DNA of 64,000 nucleotides from Flavobacteriaceae bacterium (GTDB taxonomy: Bacteria; Bacteroidota; Bacteroidia; Flavobacteriales; Flavobacteriaceae): positions 1 through 64,000 of the forward strand of contig JANSXF010000017.1 of assembly GCA_024743095.1 (NCBI GenBank), read 5' to 3'. Below are positions 1 through 9,549 of the stretch, piece by piece (the stretch's first letter is position 1; every line of letters begins with the position of its first letter). The notes beneath the pieces were generated by a model. That model saw only the letters and a program-made list of their open reading frames with translations, did not search any database and was not told the DNA's origin. The translations under genes and the position numbers were made by a program.

Positions 1-1026
1 ATCGGTAAATGGGACAAGGTAATAGTGGCCTATGCATACTCGGATTTTCCAAAAGGCACCAACGAAAAAGAAGCCTTGAATGCCATATTAAAGAAAGCCC
101 AAGACGATGGGTTAAGATATATTTCCGATCAAGACGCCCGTCCAAAAGGAGGCGCCCATGCCTTGGCTCATTTGTGGGACAATGGAAAAAGCGCAAGCCA
201 GGAATTGGAAAGCATGTTGGAGATTCGTGAAAAGGCCATCAAAAATTTTTCAATAGAAAATATAAAGACAGGCCAGGCCTATTCCGTTTTGGAAGATGTC
301 TTTGTTCCATTGTACTTTTTCCACAGATATCAAACCGAAGCAGTCTCTAAAGTTATTGGCGGATTGGACTATAACTATGCTGTAAAGGATGGAGGACAAA
401 CACCTGTGAAACCCATTAATGAAGCTGTACAGGAACAGGCAATGAAATCCATTTTGAAAACACTGGACGCCGAAGTTATCGCAGTTCCCAAGGATAAGTT
501 GGACCTCTTTCCTCCGAGAGCCATTGGCTTTGGTCGTTCCAGGGAATCCTTTAAGGGAAGAACAGGCGTTAGTTTTGATGCGCTTTCGGTAGCCGAGACC
601 TCCGCCGACATGACCTTGGAGCTCTTGTTGCATCCAGAACGCGCGTCCCGCCTAATTCAGCAAAAAAGTTTGGACAAGAACCAAATGGGCCTGAAAGAAG
701 TATTGGATCAGACCATTAGGGGCACGTTTGATTTATCCCATCGAGATGATTACGAAGCCGAAGTTCAGAATACGATCAACTTTAGGGTTCTCTACCACAT
801 CATGAATCTAGCAGCACACAATGAGGTCCACCCACAGGTAAATGCTATCGCTAGCCAAGCGTTGAACAATTTAAAAACCCAATTGTTGACAGATGGTAAA
901 AACGTAATTTCTGCAGAGATGGTAAAAAGAATTGATGCATTTATGAAGAAACCATCCGAATTCAAACTTGTTCCAGTCTCTACAATTCCAGATGGGTCGC
1001 CCATTGGAATGGACTGTATAGACTAA
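1..1026 (+). CDS. Zinc-dependent metalloprotease, C-terminal part (5'-truncated by window edge)
   Basis: The frame is open from base 1 (IGKWDKVIVAYAYSDF...), so the GTG at 25 is an internal valine and the true start lies outside the window. The 341 residues present resemble the C-terminal region (DUF4953-type) of the large secreted Bacteroidota metalloproteases that also carry DUF5117/DUF5118; those proteins are usually about 800 residues. The HExxH zinc site, if present, lies upstream and cannot be checked here. The region is soluble, mostly helical, and ends in PIGMDCID. The threonine aldolase gene starts 8 bases after the stop, suggesting co-transcription. Family assignment is from remembered sequence flavour and is moderate. 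Confidence 0.75.
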   Translation: MGKWDKVIVAYAYSDFPKGTNEKEALNAILKKAQDDGLRYISDQDARPKGGAHALAHLWDNGKSASQELESMLEIREKAIKNFSIENIKTGQAYSVLEDVFVPLYFFHRYQTEAVSKVIGGLDYNYAVKDGGQTPVKPINEAVQEQAMKSILKTLDAEVIAVPKDKLDLFPPRAIGFGRSRESFKGRTGVSFDALSVAETSADMTLELLLHPERASRLIQQKSLDKNQMGLKEVLDQTIRGTFDLSHRDDYEAEVQNTINFRVLYHIMNLAAHNEVHPQVNAIASQALNNLKTQLLTDGKNVISAEMVKRIDAFMKKPSEFKLVPVSTIPDGSPIGMDCID

Positions 1027-1034
1027 AATATGTT

Positions 1035-2060
1035 ATGGAAACAAACTTGATAAGCGACACGGTCACAAGGCCTTCAGCGGGAATGTTGGAGGCGATGATG
1101 AACGCCAAAGTAGGAGACGATGTATTTAAGAACGACCCTACGGTAAATGAATTGGAAGCCAAAATCGCCGACTATTTTGGAATGGAAGCCGCCCTGTTTT
1201 TCCCTAGTGGCACCATGACGAACCAAACCGCGATAAAAATCCACACTCAGCCAGGAGACCAGCTAATTTGCGACAAATATGCCCATGTGTACAATTACGA
1301 AGGGGGAGGAGTGAGCTTCAATAGTGGAGTTTCCTGTCGTTTAGTTGATGGGGACCGTGGGATGATGACCGCCGAACAGGTGGAAGCTTCCATAAATCCA
1401 CCCGATTTTTATCACAGTCCACTGACCACATTGGTCTGTATAGAAAATACCACAAACAAAGGTGGTGGCGCCTGTTGGAATTTTGAAGAATTGAAGAAAA
1501 TACGAAACGTTTGTGATGAACACCATTTAAAATATCATTTGGATGGTGCCCGACTTTGGAACGCCTTGGTCAAGAAAGGAGAAGACCCAAGGTCGTACGG
1601 TCAACTTTTTGATACGATAAGCGTATGTCTGAGCAAAGGCATGGGATGCCCGGTGGGCTCAGTTTTGGTTGGAAGTAAATCAGATATTGATAAGGCCCTG
1701 CGCATCCGAAAAGTGTTTGGCGGGGGAATGCGTCAATCCGGTTTTTTGGCCGCCGCGGGAATCTATGCCCTGGATAACAATGTGGAGCGACTGGCAGAGG
1801 ACCATAAAAAAGCTGCAGAAATAGGAGAGGTGCTCCAATCTTTGGGTTTCATCAAAAAAGTGGAACCTATTGAGACGAATATCATCATATTTGAAATCAA
1901 TGAGGCCAAGATGCCATCCGAAGCATTTTTGGAACAACTATCCAAAAATCAAGTTTCCATCATTGGTATGGGTCAGGGCAAACTGCGCATTGTCACCCAT
2001 TTGGACTATACCGATGCCATGCACCTGCATTTGCTGAAAGTTTTGAAAAGTATAGGATAA
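1035..2060 (+). CDS. ltaE: Low-specificity L-threonine aldolase
   Basis: PLP enzyme that cleaves L-threonine or allo-threonine to glycine and acetaldehyde in the cytoplasm. The 341 residues fit the family. The N-terminus has the classic ISDTVTRPS stretch, followed by VGDDVF, and FPSGTMTNQ. The PLP lysine is K201 in CLSKGMGCPVGS, and the preceding YHLDGARLWNA holds the cofactor-binding Asp and Arg. The ATG at 1035 gives the expected N-terminus. It follows the metalloprotease gene by 8 bases. Nothing looks damaged. Confidence 0.95.
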   Translation: METNLISDTVTRPSAGMLEAMMNAKVGDDVFKNDPTVNELEAKIADYFGMEAALFFPSGTMTNQTAIKIHTQPGDQLICDKYAHVYNYEGGGVSFNSGVSCRLVDGDRGMMTAEQVEASINPPDFYHSPLTTLVCIENTTNKGGGACWNFEELKKIRNVCDEHHLKYHLDGARLWNALVKKGEDPRSYGQLFDTISVCLSKGMGCPVGSVLVGSKSDIDKALRIRKVFGGGMRQSGFLAAAGIYALDNNVERLAEDHKKAAEIGEVLQSLGFIKKVEPIETNIIIFEINEAKMPSEAFLEQLSKNQVSIIGMGQGKLRIVTHLDYTDAMHLHLLKVLKSIG

Positions 2061-2098
2061 AAAGTCCCTTCTACCGCAGCCGAGAAAGGGTAAAAAGG

Positions 2099-2121
2099 TC
2101 CCGACTGCGCTCGACCCGACA
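2099..2121. repeat. Short interspersed repeat, copy 1
   Basis: Contains TCCCGACTGCGCTCGA. The core CGACTGCGCTC recurs exactly in intergenic positions near 2512 and 29960. It is an imperfect palindrome (CGA...TCG around a GC centre) and is GC-rich against an AT-rich spacer. It lies between the convergent ltaE and YbaB genes. Confidence 0.6.
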
Positions 2122-2123
2122 CA

Positions 2124-2450
2124 TTACTTCATAAAGGCATCCATGCCGGGGATATTGGGCATGCCTTCTTTGGCTACGGCCGCCAATTCCGCTTCGTTTA
2201 CTTTGGTGGCTTTTTCAATGGCCTTGTTTAATGTCAAAACCAAATAATCCTCCAATTGTTCCTTATCTTCCAATAAGGTATCGTCTATGGAGATTGATTT
2301 TATCTCCCGATTGGCCGTCAAGGTAACTTTAAGTAGCTCATCGGAGGATGCCTCATCGATCATTACCGTATTCAATCGTTCCTTGGTTGCTTCAACTTTC
2401 TTTTGGGTTTCTTTTATTTTTCCCATCATTCCCATTAGGTCTCCGAACAT
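2124..2450 (-). CDS. YbaB/EbfC family nucleoid-associated protein
   Basis: A 108-residue protein of the YbaB/EbfC family, small dimeric DNA-binding proteins that coat the nucleoid. The N-terminus is Met/Gly-rich ([14 protein letters not shown]), followed by a coiled helix with many Lys and Glu, then a central beta region ([16 protein letters not shown]) and a long acidic C-terminal helix. Length and layout match the family. In many bacteria it sits next to recR or dnaX, but here it does not; it faces ltaE tail to tail. The tail [11 protein letters not shown] is typical of Bacteroidota members. Confidence 0.9.
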   Translation of the reverse strand: MFGDLMGMMGKIKETQKKVEATKERLNTVMIDEASSDELLKVTLTANREIKSISIDDTLLEDKEQLEDYLVLTLNKAIEKATKVNEAELAAVAKEGMPNIPGMDAFMK

Positions 2451-2507
2451 AGTTCAATTTTTAGTTTTCATATTTTTTTCAATGCAGCTGTCATATCGAG
2501 ACATTCA

Positions 2508-2531
2508 CCCTTCGACTGCGCTCAGGATGAC
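2508..2531. repeat. Short interspersed repeat, copy 2
   Basis: Reads CCCTTCGACTGCGCTCAGG followed by ATGAC and shares the core CGACTGCGCTC with the copies at 2099 and 29956, in the same orientation. It lies in the spacer between the divergent YbaB and S9 peptidase genes, close enough to affect either leader. Confidence 0.55.
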
Positions 2532-2594
2532 TCAAAACATTAAAGATTGCAAAAGGTAATGTCAAAAGTAGTAAATTGGCTAAAACACTATCCC

Positions 2595-4733
2595 ATGAAA
2601 CTGATCAATTCAAGAATTTTTATTCTGGTTTTATGCCTTATTTTTGCGACCGCTTGCAAAAACAACAAAGACGAATCCATGAACATAACACCCCCTATTG
2701 CCCCTAAACATCCCACCCAGCTAGAAAAGCACGGTGATGTTAGAATCGATGATTACTATTGGATGAACAATAGGGAAGATCAACAAGTTCTTGACTATTT
2801 GAACGCCGAGAACGAGTATTTCCAAAAAATGACGGCCCATACCGAAAAATTCCAAGAGGAACTTTTTAAGGAAATGAAAGGTAGGATCAAAGAAGATGAT
2901 TCCTCGGTTCCCTACAAATTGGATGGCTACTGGTACATTACCCGATACAAAGAAGGTAAAGAGTACCCCATTTATTCCAGAAAGAAGGAAAACTTGGATA
3001 CCGAGGAGGAATTGTTGTTCGACTGCAACGAAATGGCCAAGGACCATGAGTTCTTCAACCTGAGGGGTGTTTCCATTAGCCCGGACAATACCATGGCCGC
3101 TTTTGGGACGGATACCATTTCCAGAAGACAGTACAACATTCAGATAAAAAACCTGGAATCAGGAGAGATTTATCCCGATATCATAGAAAATACAACAGGA
3201 AGCTCAGTTTGGGCCAACGATAACAAGACTCTTTTTTACACCAAAAAAGACCCGGTAACATTACGTTCCGACAGGATTTTTAAACATGTATTGGGAACTT
3301 CTTCCGAAGAAGACGAGGTGGTTTTTCATGAAAAAGATTCAACCTACAACACTTTTGTTTACAAGACCAAGTCCAGAAAATATATTGTGATTGGCTCAGG
3401 CAGTACATTGACTTCGGAATATAGAATACTAAATGCAGATAATCCCGAAGGGGAATTTAAATTATTTTCACCGCGGGAAAAGGGAGTGGAATACTCAATT
3501 TCCCATTTTGAAGGGAATTTTTATGTACTCACCAACAAGGACGGAGCGACCAACTTTAAGTTGATGAAAACCCATGAGAACAATACAGCATCGGAGCATT
3601 GGGAAGAGTTTATCCCTCACCAAGAGGATATTTTATTGGAGGATGTAGAGATTTTCCGCGACTATTATGTAGTGACCGAGCGTAACAATGGGCTCAACCA
3701 AATGAAGATTGCCAAATGGGACGGTTCCGATAGTTATTATTTGCCTTTTGAAAGCGAAACCTATGTAGCGGGACCTTCCGTGAATTTGGATTTTGACACC
3801 AAAGTGCTACGTTATTATTTTAATGAAATGGGCGAGCCGTATGCCATTATCGATTTTGATATGCAAACGAAAACCAAAACCGTTATGAAGCAACAAGAGG
3901 TTTTGGGCGGCAAATTCGATCAAGATAACTACAAAACAGAGCGTTTGTGGGCCACAGCTAGGGATGGCAAAAAAGTACCTATCTCGATCATTTATCATAA
4001 GGATACGCCTTTAGATGGGACAAGTCCGTTGTTGCAATACGGTTATGGTTCCTACGGAGCAACGATTGACCCTTATTTTTCATCCATCCGATTGAGCTTG
4101 TTGGATAGAGGGTTTATCTATGCCATTGCGCATATTAGGGGAGGGGAATATTTGGGCAGACCTTGGTACGAGGATGGTAAATTGTTTCAAAAGAAGAACA
4201 CTTTTACCGATTTTATTGATGTTTCCAAGTATCTGATAGAACAGAAATATACGAGCTCCGAGCATTTGTATGCCATGGGGGGGTCCGCCGGGGGACTTTT
4301 GATGGGTGCAATCATTAACATGGAGCCACAATTATATCATGGTGTGATTGCGGCCGTACCTTTTGTTGATGTGGTCACCACCATGCTCGATGATACCATC
4401 CCGCTAACAACAGGAGAGTACGACGAATGGGGAAACCCCAACGAAAAGGAATATTATGAGTATATCAAATCGTATTCCCCGTATGACAATGTGGAAGCCA
4501 AAGCGTATCCGAACATGTATGTGTCCACGGGCTTGCACGACTCACAAGTACAATATTGGGAACCCGCAAAATGGGTGGCCAAATTAAGGGAATATAAAAC
4601 GGGAGATAACCTTTTATTTTTGGACACCAATATGGATGCGGGACACGGCGGTGCTTCGGGTAGATTCGAGGCTTTAAAGGAAACCGCAAAGGAATATGCG
4701 TTTATTTTGGACCTTGAAGGAAAAGCCCTTTAA
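2595..4733 (+). CDS. S9A family peptidase, oligopeptidase B-like lipoprotein
   Basis: Serine peptidase of the prolyl-oligopeptidase family that cuts short peptides, here predicted to be lipid-anchored in the cell envelope. From the ATG at 2595 the protein has a signal peptide with lipobox FATAC; the longer frame from 2547 only adds residues ahead of it, so 2595 is preferred. An N-terminal beta-propeller (about residues 30-440) precedes the alpha/beta-hydrolase domain. The nucleophile is S564 in GGSAGG, with the Asp in GLHDSQV and the His in DAGHGG. The length of 712 residues fits oligopeptidase B. It is divergent from YbaB and followed by a separately transcribed gene. Confidence 0.92.
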   Translation: MKLINSRIFILVLCLIFATACKNNKDESMNITPPIAPKHPTQLEKHGDVRIDDYYWMNNREDQQVLDYLNAENEYFQKMTAHTEKFQEELFKEMKGRIKEDDSSVPYKLDGYWYITRYKEGKEYPIYSRKKENLDTEEELLFDCNEMAKDHEFFNLRGVSISPDNTMAAFGTDTISRRQYNIQIKNLESGEIYPDIIENTTGSSVWANDNKTLFYTKKDPVTLRSDRIFKHVLGTSSEEDEVVFHEKDSTYNTFVYKTKSRKYIVIGSGSTLTSEYRILNADNPEGEFKLFSPREKGVEYSISHFEGNFYVLTNKDGATNFKLMKTHENNTASEHWEEFIPHQEDILLEDVEIFRDYYVVTERNNGLNQMKIAKWDGSDSYYLPFESETYVAGPSVNLDFDTKVLRYYFNEMGEPYAIIDFDMQTKTKTVMKQQEVLGGKFDQDNYKTERLWATARDGKKVPISIIYHKDTPLDGTSPLLQYGYGSYGATIDPYFSSIRLSLLDRGFIYAIAHIRGGEYLGRPWYEDGKLFQKKNTFTDFIDVSKYLIEQKYTSSEHLYAMGGSAGGLLMGAIINMEPQLYHGVIAAVPFVDVVTTMLDDTIPLTTGEYDEWGNPNEKEYYEYIKSYSPYDNVEAKAYPNMYVSTGLHDSQVQYWEPAKWVAKLREYKTGDNLLFLDTNMDAGHGGASGRFEALKETAKEYAFILDLEGKAL

Positions 4734-4743
4734 AAAAAAATGT

Positions 4744-4751
4744 TACATTTG
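4744..4751 (+). promoter_or_regulatory. Candidate -7 box for the cysteine-synthase-like gene
   Basis: TACATTTG matches the Bacteroidota -7 consensus TAnnTTTG and lies 57 bases before the ATG at 4808. I see no TTG at the usual distance upstream, so this is a half-match only. Confidence 0.3.
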
Positions 4752-4807
4752 CACCGAACAATGGCTCTATTGCTTAAATAAGTATTGTTCCCTACCTAAT
4801 ACCAGTT

Positions 4808-5848
4808 ATGAAGAAACAGATAAATGCGCACAGCAATATTCTAGACCTAATTGGAAGTACCCCCTTAGTCAAGCTTAACAGAATTACCGCCCCACTTACA
4901 GGAAATTTTTATGCTAAACTGGAATGCTTTAACCCTGGACACTCTTCAAAAGATAGAATCGCGATTCATATTATAGAAGAAGCCGAGCGTAAAGGCATTC
5001 TTAAGCCGGGCAGCACCATTATTGAGACCACATCTGGCAATACGGGCTTTAGCATAGCTATGGTGAGTATTGTCAAAGGGTATAAATGCATCTTGGCCGT
5101 AAGTTCCAAATCATCACCGGATAAAATAGATATGTTGCGTTCCATGGGCGCAAACGTATATGTTTGTCCTGCGCATGTTAGTGCAGATGACCCACGTTCC
5201 TATTACGAAGTGGCCAAGCGTTTGCACAGCGAAACACCGAACTCCATCTACATCAACCAATATTTTAACGAGTTGAACATAGATGCACATTATTCCAGTA
5301 CAGGACCGGAAATTTGGGAACAGACCAATGGTCAGATTACCCATTTGGTAGCGTGTAGTGGAACAGGCGGAACTATTTCCGGTATTGCTCGATATCTTAA
5401 GGAGCAAAATCCAAACATCAAGATTTTGGGAGTTGATGCTTATGGTTCGGTTTTGAAAAAATATCATGAAACCGGAGAGTTTGATCATAATGAAGTATAT
5501 CCCTACCGAATAGAAGGTCTGGGAAAGAACTTGATTCCGTCAGCTACCGATTTCAACGCCATTGATAGATATGTAAAGGTAACCGATGGCGAAAGTGCCC
5601 ATATGGCGCGTAAATTGGCCCATACCGAAGGTATTTTTGCAGGCTATACCAGTGGGGCCGCCACTCAGGCATTGTATCAATTGAATACCGAGGGTGAATT
5701 TACCGAGGATAGCAATGTCGTCGTAGTTTTCCCTGATCATGGTTCAAGGTACATGAGCAAGGTATACAGCAACGAATGGATGGAAAATCAAGGGTTTTTC
5801 GATATCCAAAATGCAGAAGTGCCAGAAGAAATCAAGTACATTAAATAA
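4808..5848 (+). CDS. PLP-dependent cysteine-synthase-family enzyme, probable cysteate synthase (CapA-like)
   Basis: Fold-type II PLP enzyme of 346 residues, cytoplasmic. The PLP lysine is K48 in HSSKDRIA, the substrate-binding loop is TTSGNTGFS, and the phosphate-binding loop is [10 protein letters not shown]. The C-terminal FPDHGSRY resembles cystathionine beta-synthase cores, but there is no CBS domain. It differs from plain CysK/CysM in SSKDRI and EGLGKNLIP. The next gene is an alpha-oxoamine synthase; the pair matches the reported capnine (sulfonolipid) pathway, in which a cysteate synthase makes L-cysteate and an acyltransferase condenses it with an acyl chain. General cysteine synthase remains the alternative. 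A strong terminator follows. Confidence 0.8.
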   Translation: MKKQINAHSNILDLIGSTPLVKLNRITAPLTGNFYAKLECFNPGHSSKDRIAIHIIEEAERKGILKPGSTIIETTSGNTGFSIAMVSIVKGYKCILAVSSKSSPDKIDMLRSMGANVYVCPAHVSADDPRSYYEVAKRLHSETPNSIYINQYFNELNIDAHYSSTGPEIWEQTNGQITHLVACSGTGGTISGIARYLKEQNPNIKILGVDAYGSVLKKYHETGEFDHNEVYPYRIEGLGKNLIPSATDFNAIDRYVKVTDGESAHMARKLAHTEGIFAGYTSGAATQALYQLNTEGEFTEDSNVVVVFPDHGSRYMSKVYSNEWMENQGFFDIQNAEVPEEIKYIK

Positions 5849-5872
5849 ACCAGTACCCTATAATACCACATG

Positions 5873-5904
5873 AACGGCAATGAAATACATTGCCGTTTTT
5901 TTAT
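5873..5904 (+). terminator. Rho-independent terminator
   Basis: Perfect 10-bp stem AACGGCAATG / CATTGCCGTT with loop AAATA, followed by a run of seven T. It ends the cysteine-synthase-like transcript, so the following acyltransferase gene needs its own promoter. Confidence 0.9.
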
Positions 5905-5948
5905 GTTTTTATGTTCATAATTCTTTATGGAAGGTTCGTAAAAATATA

Positions 5949-5956
5949 TACTTTTG
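5949..5956 (+). promoter_or_regulatory. Candidate -7 box for the alpha-oxoamine synthase gene
   Basis: TACTTTTG fits TAnnTTTG and lies 23 bases before the ATG at 5980, just after the terminator. No clear TTG -33 element is visible. Confidence 0.4.
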
Positions 5957-5979
5957 CAGATGAATTAATATTAAGGTAG

Positions 5980-7239
5980 ATGAGAGATTTATTCGATAGA
6001 ATCATTGAGAACAAAGGACCTTTAGGAAAATGGGCATCACAAGCAGAAGGCTATTTTGTTTTCCCAAAATTGGAAGGACCCATTTCCAACAGGATGAAAT
6101 TCCAAGGAAAGGACGTAATAACGTGGAGTATCAATGACTATCTGGGTCTTGCCAACCTACCTGAAATCAAAAAAGTGGATGGTGATGCAGCCTTGGAACA
6201 CGGAGCGGCCTACCCCATGGGTGCTCGTATGATGAGCGGTCACACCGATTACCACGAACAATTGGAGAAAGAACTGGCCGAATTTGTAAATAAAGAGGCC
6301 TCATACTTGTTAAATTTCGGATACCAAGGGTTTATGTCGGTTATCGATGCTTTGGTGGCCAAAGATGATATCATTGTTTACGATGTGGATTGCCATGCTT
6401 GCATTATCGATGGTGTTCGTTTGCACATGGGCAAACGTTTCACCTTTAAGCACAACGACCCAGAGAGTTTGGAGAAAAACTTGGAGCGCGCCACCAAATT
6501 GGCCAACGAGACCGGTGGTGGTATCTTGGTGATATCGGAAGGTGTTTTTGGTATGCGGGGTGAACAGGGAATTTTAAAAGAGATCACAGCGTTAAAGAAG
6601 AAATTCAAGTTCAGGTTATTGGTGGATGACGCCCACGGATTCGGTACATTGGGAAAAACTGGTGCCGGAGCAGGAGAGGAGCAAGGCGTTCAAGACCAAA
6701 TCGATGTGTACCTGGCCACTTTTGCCAAGTCCATGGCCGGTATTGGAGCCTTTGTTGCTGCACAAAAGGAAATCATAGAGTATTTAAAATACAATCTAAG
6801 ATCACAAATGTTCGCAAAATCGCTGCCCATGGTATATGTGAAAGGAGCATTGAAAAGACTTGATATGTTGCGTACCATGCCCGAACTTAAAGCCAAGCTT
6901 TGGGAGAATGTGAACGCCCTTCAAAATGGATTGAAAGAAAGAGGTTTCGATATTGGAACCACTACCAGTTGTGTTACCCCCGTTTATTTGAACGGTAGTA
7001 TCCCAGAAGCAATGGCCTTGGTGAAGGATTTACGCGAGAACCACGGAATTTTCTGTTCCATCGTGGTATATCCGGTAATTCCAAAAGGTTTGATTTTGCT
7101 CCGTTTAATCCCTACAGCCACCCATACGATGAAGGATATCGAGGAAACCCTTGATGCTTTCTCCGCGATCAGGGAACGTTTACAGAACGGCACTTATAAA
7201 AGACTTTCTGCTGCCGTAGCTGCAGCAATGGGAGAATAA
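5980..7239 (+). CDS. Alpha-oxoamine synthase, probable cysteate C-fatty acyltransferase (CapB/SulA-like)
   Basis: PLP-dependent fold-type I enzyme of 419 residues, in the family of serine palmitoyltransferase, KBL, BioF and ALAS, which decarboxylatively condense an amino acid with an acyl thioester. Visible motifs are NDYLGLA, the His of YDVDCHACIIDG stacking on PLP, the Asp in LLVDDAHGFGTLGK, and PLP lysine K250 in TFAKSMAGIG. It is longer than KBL (about 397) and has the SPT-like TFxKS loop. Position next to a cysteate-synthase-like gene favours the sulfonolipid enzyme; serine palmitoyltransferase is the main alternative. A reductase for the keto product is not in the window. Confidence 0.82.
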   Translation: MRDLFDRIIENKGPLGKWASQAEGYFVFPKLEGPISNRMKFQGKDVITWSINDYLGLANLPEIKKVDGDAALEHGAAYPMGARMMSGHTDYHEQLEKELAEFVNKEASYLLNFGYQGFMSVIDALVAKDDIIVYDVDCHACIIDGVRLHMGKRFTFKHNDPESLEKNLERATKLANETGGGILVISEGVFGMRGEQGILKEITALKKKFKFRLLVDDAHGFGTLGKTGAGAGEEQGVQDQIDVYLATFAKSMAGIGAFVAAQKEIIEYLKYNLRSQMFAKSLPMVYVKGALKRLDMLRTMPELKAKLWENVNALQNGLKERGFDIGTTTSCVTPVYLNGSIPEAMALVKDLRENHGIFCSIVVYPVIPKGLILLRLIPTATHTMKDIEETLDAFSAIRERLQNGTYKRLSAAVAAAMGE

Positions 7240-7264
7240 GCCCTTTCAAACAAATCAAGAAGAA

Positions 7265-8089
7265 TTAATTGCAGCGGACTTTGTTCCGCTGTAATGCGTA
7301 TTGGGTGTTACCGTGTTGCCATCTGCCCTGTCTTACCTCATTTTCATTAAAGACATTTATACTGGTATTACCGTTGAAATATTTCAAGTGTACCGCTGGT
7401 CGACCTTGATAGGAAACCAGTTGCCAAATCCCCGAATTATTATCATAGGAAGCGCCCTGGGCATTTCCGTCATAATCGCTCCCAACACTGAAGGAGCCAT
7501 CCATATTCATAGAAAAAGTACCGTTGGCACAAAAATTTATATAGGTAATAGCACTGGCCATACTATCGTTTACATACGAGGTGCGTTGATAAAAAACCAA
7601 TTGACTGCCCGAAATTATATTCACAAAATTTTGGTTGTCCAATTCTGGATATTGGTCATTTACAGTCTCAGCAGGGGATACTTCGGTTAATTCAGTGTTC
7701 ACAATATTAGCTGGCCCACTGTTGTCCTTCATATAGGACGTCAAATCAAAACCTCCAAGATTATGTAGGTCCGAATATTTATAAAATGGTTCGTTATATC
7801 CGGTTGCGCGGACCTTCATGTCGGTTCCGTTCAATGTGGCCTCGAAATCCACAGGCCCCTCTAATCCATATATTTTGCCATTTAATTTATTGAACGACCC
7901 TGTGGCCCGAATGGCAAAACTGGCACCAACGGCCGCAAGCATCCCGTGATATTCATCGCCCACTCTTTTAAATTGTATGGAGATGCTATTGGAGCCATTA
8001 ACAAAGGTCCCAACAAAGTCCGAACTTTGTCCAAGGCAACTAAATACAGATACAATAATGGCAATTAAGGTCAGAGCAATCTTTTTCAT
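7265..8089 (-). CDS. Secreted protein of unknown function
   Basis: Signal peptide MKKIALTLIAIIVSVFSCLGQ with cleavage near residue 21; this ATG at 8089 is preferred over an upstream one at 8119 that would bury the signal. About 274 residues. The N-terminal half (SSDFVGTFVNGSNSISIQFKR...) looks like a small beta-barrel or lipocalin-like domain, followed by a Ser/Thr/Asn/Tyr-rich C-terminal domain (ending NTQYALQRNKVRCN). I do not recognise a named family. It is convergent with the acyltransferase gene, with 25 bases between stops, and follows the M20 hydrolase gene on the same strand. Confidence 0.75.
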   Translation of the reverse strand: MKKIALTLIAIIVSVFSCLGQSSDFVGTFVNGSNSISIQFKRVGDEYHGMLAAVGASFAIRATGSFNKLNGKIYGLEGPVDFEATLNGTDMKVRATGYNEPFYKYSDLHNLGGFDLTSYMKDNSGPANIVNTELTEVSPAETVNDQYPELDNQNFVNIISGSQLVFYQRTSYVNDSMASAITYINFCANGTFSMNMDGSFSVGSDYDGNAQGASYDNNSGIWQLVSYQGRPAVHLKYFNGNTSINVFNENEVRQGRWQHGNTQYALQRNKVRCN

Positions 8090-8178
8090 AGCTAATGGTT
8101 GATACAATAAAGCTATCAAAAAGAGGGCTGAACCGCAATATTATTAGATGTTTGACACTTTTTGGGCAATAATTTGGT

Positions 8179-9471
8179 CTACGGCCTTAATCGTTCCACG
8201 ATCAAGGACGAAAAAAAGTTGACCCCGGTCTTGATACAGCCCTCGTCCACGGCAAAGTCGGGTGAATGAGTCTGTGCTATAATGCCTTTTTCATAATTTG
8301 AGCCGCCCATAAAAAAGTATACACTTGGTGCTTTGGGCTGAAAAAAGGCAAAATCGTCACTACGGCCGTCGGCTACAACACCATACATGCGCAGTACGCT
8401 GTCTTCACCATAAATATCCGTCAACTGCTTCAGCGTTTCATTGACCAGTCGCTCATTGTTATCAAGCGTCGGGAAGACCTTTACAAGTTCGGCGGCATTA
8501 AAATCTTTTGCATATTTAGAATCCACTATTTTCTTTTTTAAGGCAGCAATGGAAGCATCTCGTTGCTTTTTATCGCTAAAGCTAAAATATCCGCTAATTC
8601 TGACCCCTTCTGTAATTTCTTTGATGGAAAAATTGTTTTTGTCTACTGTGGTGAAATTTGTGTAGATGGTATTTGCGCTTGCAATGCCCATTTGGGGATC
8701 CCCCATATTCTGCATATTCCAAAATTTACTATCAGGGTCTATATTTTCGAGCGATAAAAGAGCCTGCTTACCAAATTTGAACAATTCTTCCCGATTGACA
8801 TTTTTATTGAAAAGAAGATCAATTCTCTTGTAATCCGCGAACATCTCCTCTGGTTTAGCGGCAATAGTGCCAGCTGGGAAGGGAGTAACGTGCATGGCGT
8901 ACATCTCTTCTGGCTCAATTATATCGAATAAACCATCGTCTATCATCTCCAGGGCACCCTTCACATTTTCTTCGGATGGCTGAAATACAAAATAAACGGT
9001 ACCTTCCAACTGCTCTTTTTGCTGAACCAAAACATTGGCAATGCCAAGGGCAACGGCTGCGTGTACATCATGACCGCAGATGTGTCTTACCCCTTCGTGT
9101 TTTGAAGTAAAGTCCACCACGTCGGGAGCTTTGGAGGGCATGGCATCAATATCGGCCCGCCAAGCTATTTTTTTACCGGGTTTTGCTCCTTTTAGTATGC
9201 CTACAACGCCATAACCGCCAATTCCTGTTTTTACCTCCAGTCCAAGTTCCCTTAAGTACTCGGCAATTTTTGTTGACGTCCTTTTTTCCTCTCCGCCCAC
9301 TTCAGGATACATATGGAAGTCCCTTCTGATCTTGACCAAACTGTCAAAAATTTGTTCGGTACGTTGTTGAATCTCCAAATGAATACTTTTGCTTTTTGTT
9401 TGAGCCAAAGTAGCAATGGATACGAGGACAAAAAAGAATATTGTTAATGTGTTGGATACGTTCTTTGGCAT
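8179..9471 (-). CDS. M20D family amidohydrolase, exported
   Basis: Metal-dependent amidohydrolase of the IAA-amino-acid hydrolase / hippurate hydrolase type, about 430 residues, which cleaves N-acyl amino acids. An N-terminal hydrophobic signal (TIFFFVLVSIATLAQ) predicts export. RRDFHMYPEVGGEE is the family's opening motif; ICGHDVHAA carries metal ligands Cys, His and His, FQPSEEN supplies the Glu pair, MHVTP another His, and the late TQTHSPDF the final His. A dimerisation domain lies between about residues 220 and 330. The secreted protein gene lies 89 bases downstream. Confidence 0.92.
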   Translation of the reverse strand: MPKNVSNTLTIFFFVLVSIATLAQTKSKSIHLEIQQRTEQIFDSLVKIRRDFHMYPEVGGEEKRTSTKIAEYLRELGLEVKTGIGGYGVVGILKGAKPGKKIAWRADIDAMPSKAPDVVDFTSKHEGVRHICGHDVHAAVALGIANVLVQQKEQLEGTVYFVFQPSEENVKGALEMIDDGLFDIIEPEEMYAMHVTPFPAGTIAAKPEEMFADYKRIDLLFNKNVNREELFKFGKQALLSLENIDPDSKFWNMQNMGDPQMGIASANTIYTNFTTVDKNNFSIKEITEGVRISGYFSFSDKKQRDASIAALKKKIVDSKYAKDFNAAELVKVFPTLDNNERLVNETLKQLTDIYGEDSVLRMYGVVADGRSDDFAFFQPKAPSVYFFMGGSNYEKGIIAQTHSPDFAVDEGCIKTGVNFFSSLIVERLRP

Positions 9472-9549
9472 GGTTTTAATTTTTTTTCTGTTTGATGCTA
9501 CAAAGATGTGGAGGAATGATGGGCGCTACCTGACACATATGTGACAATC

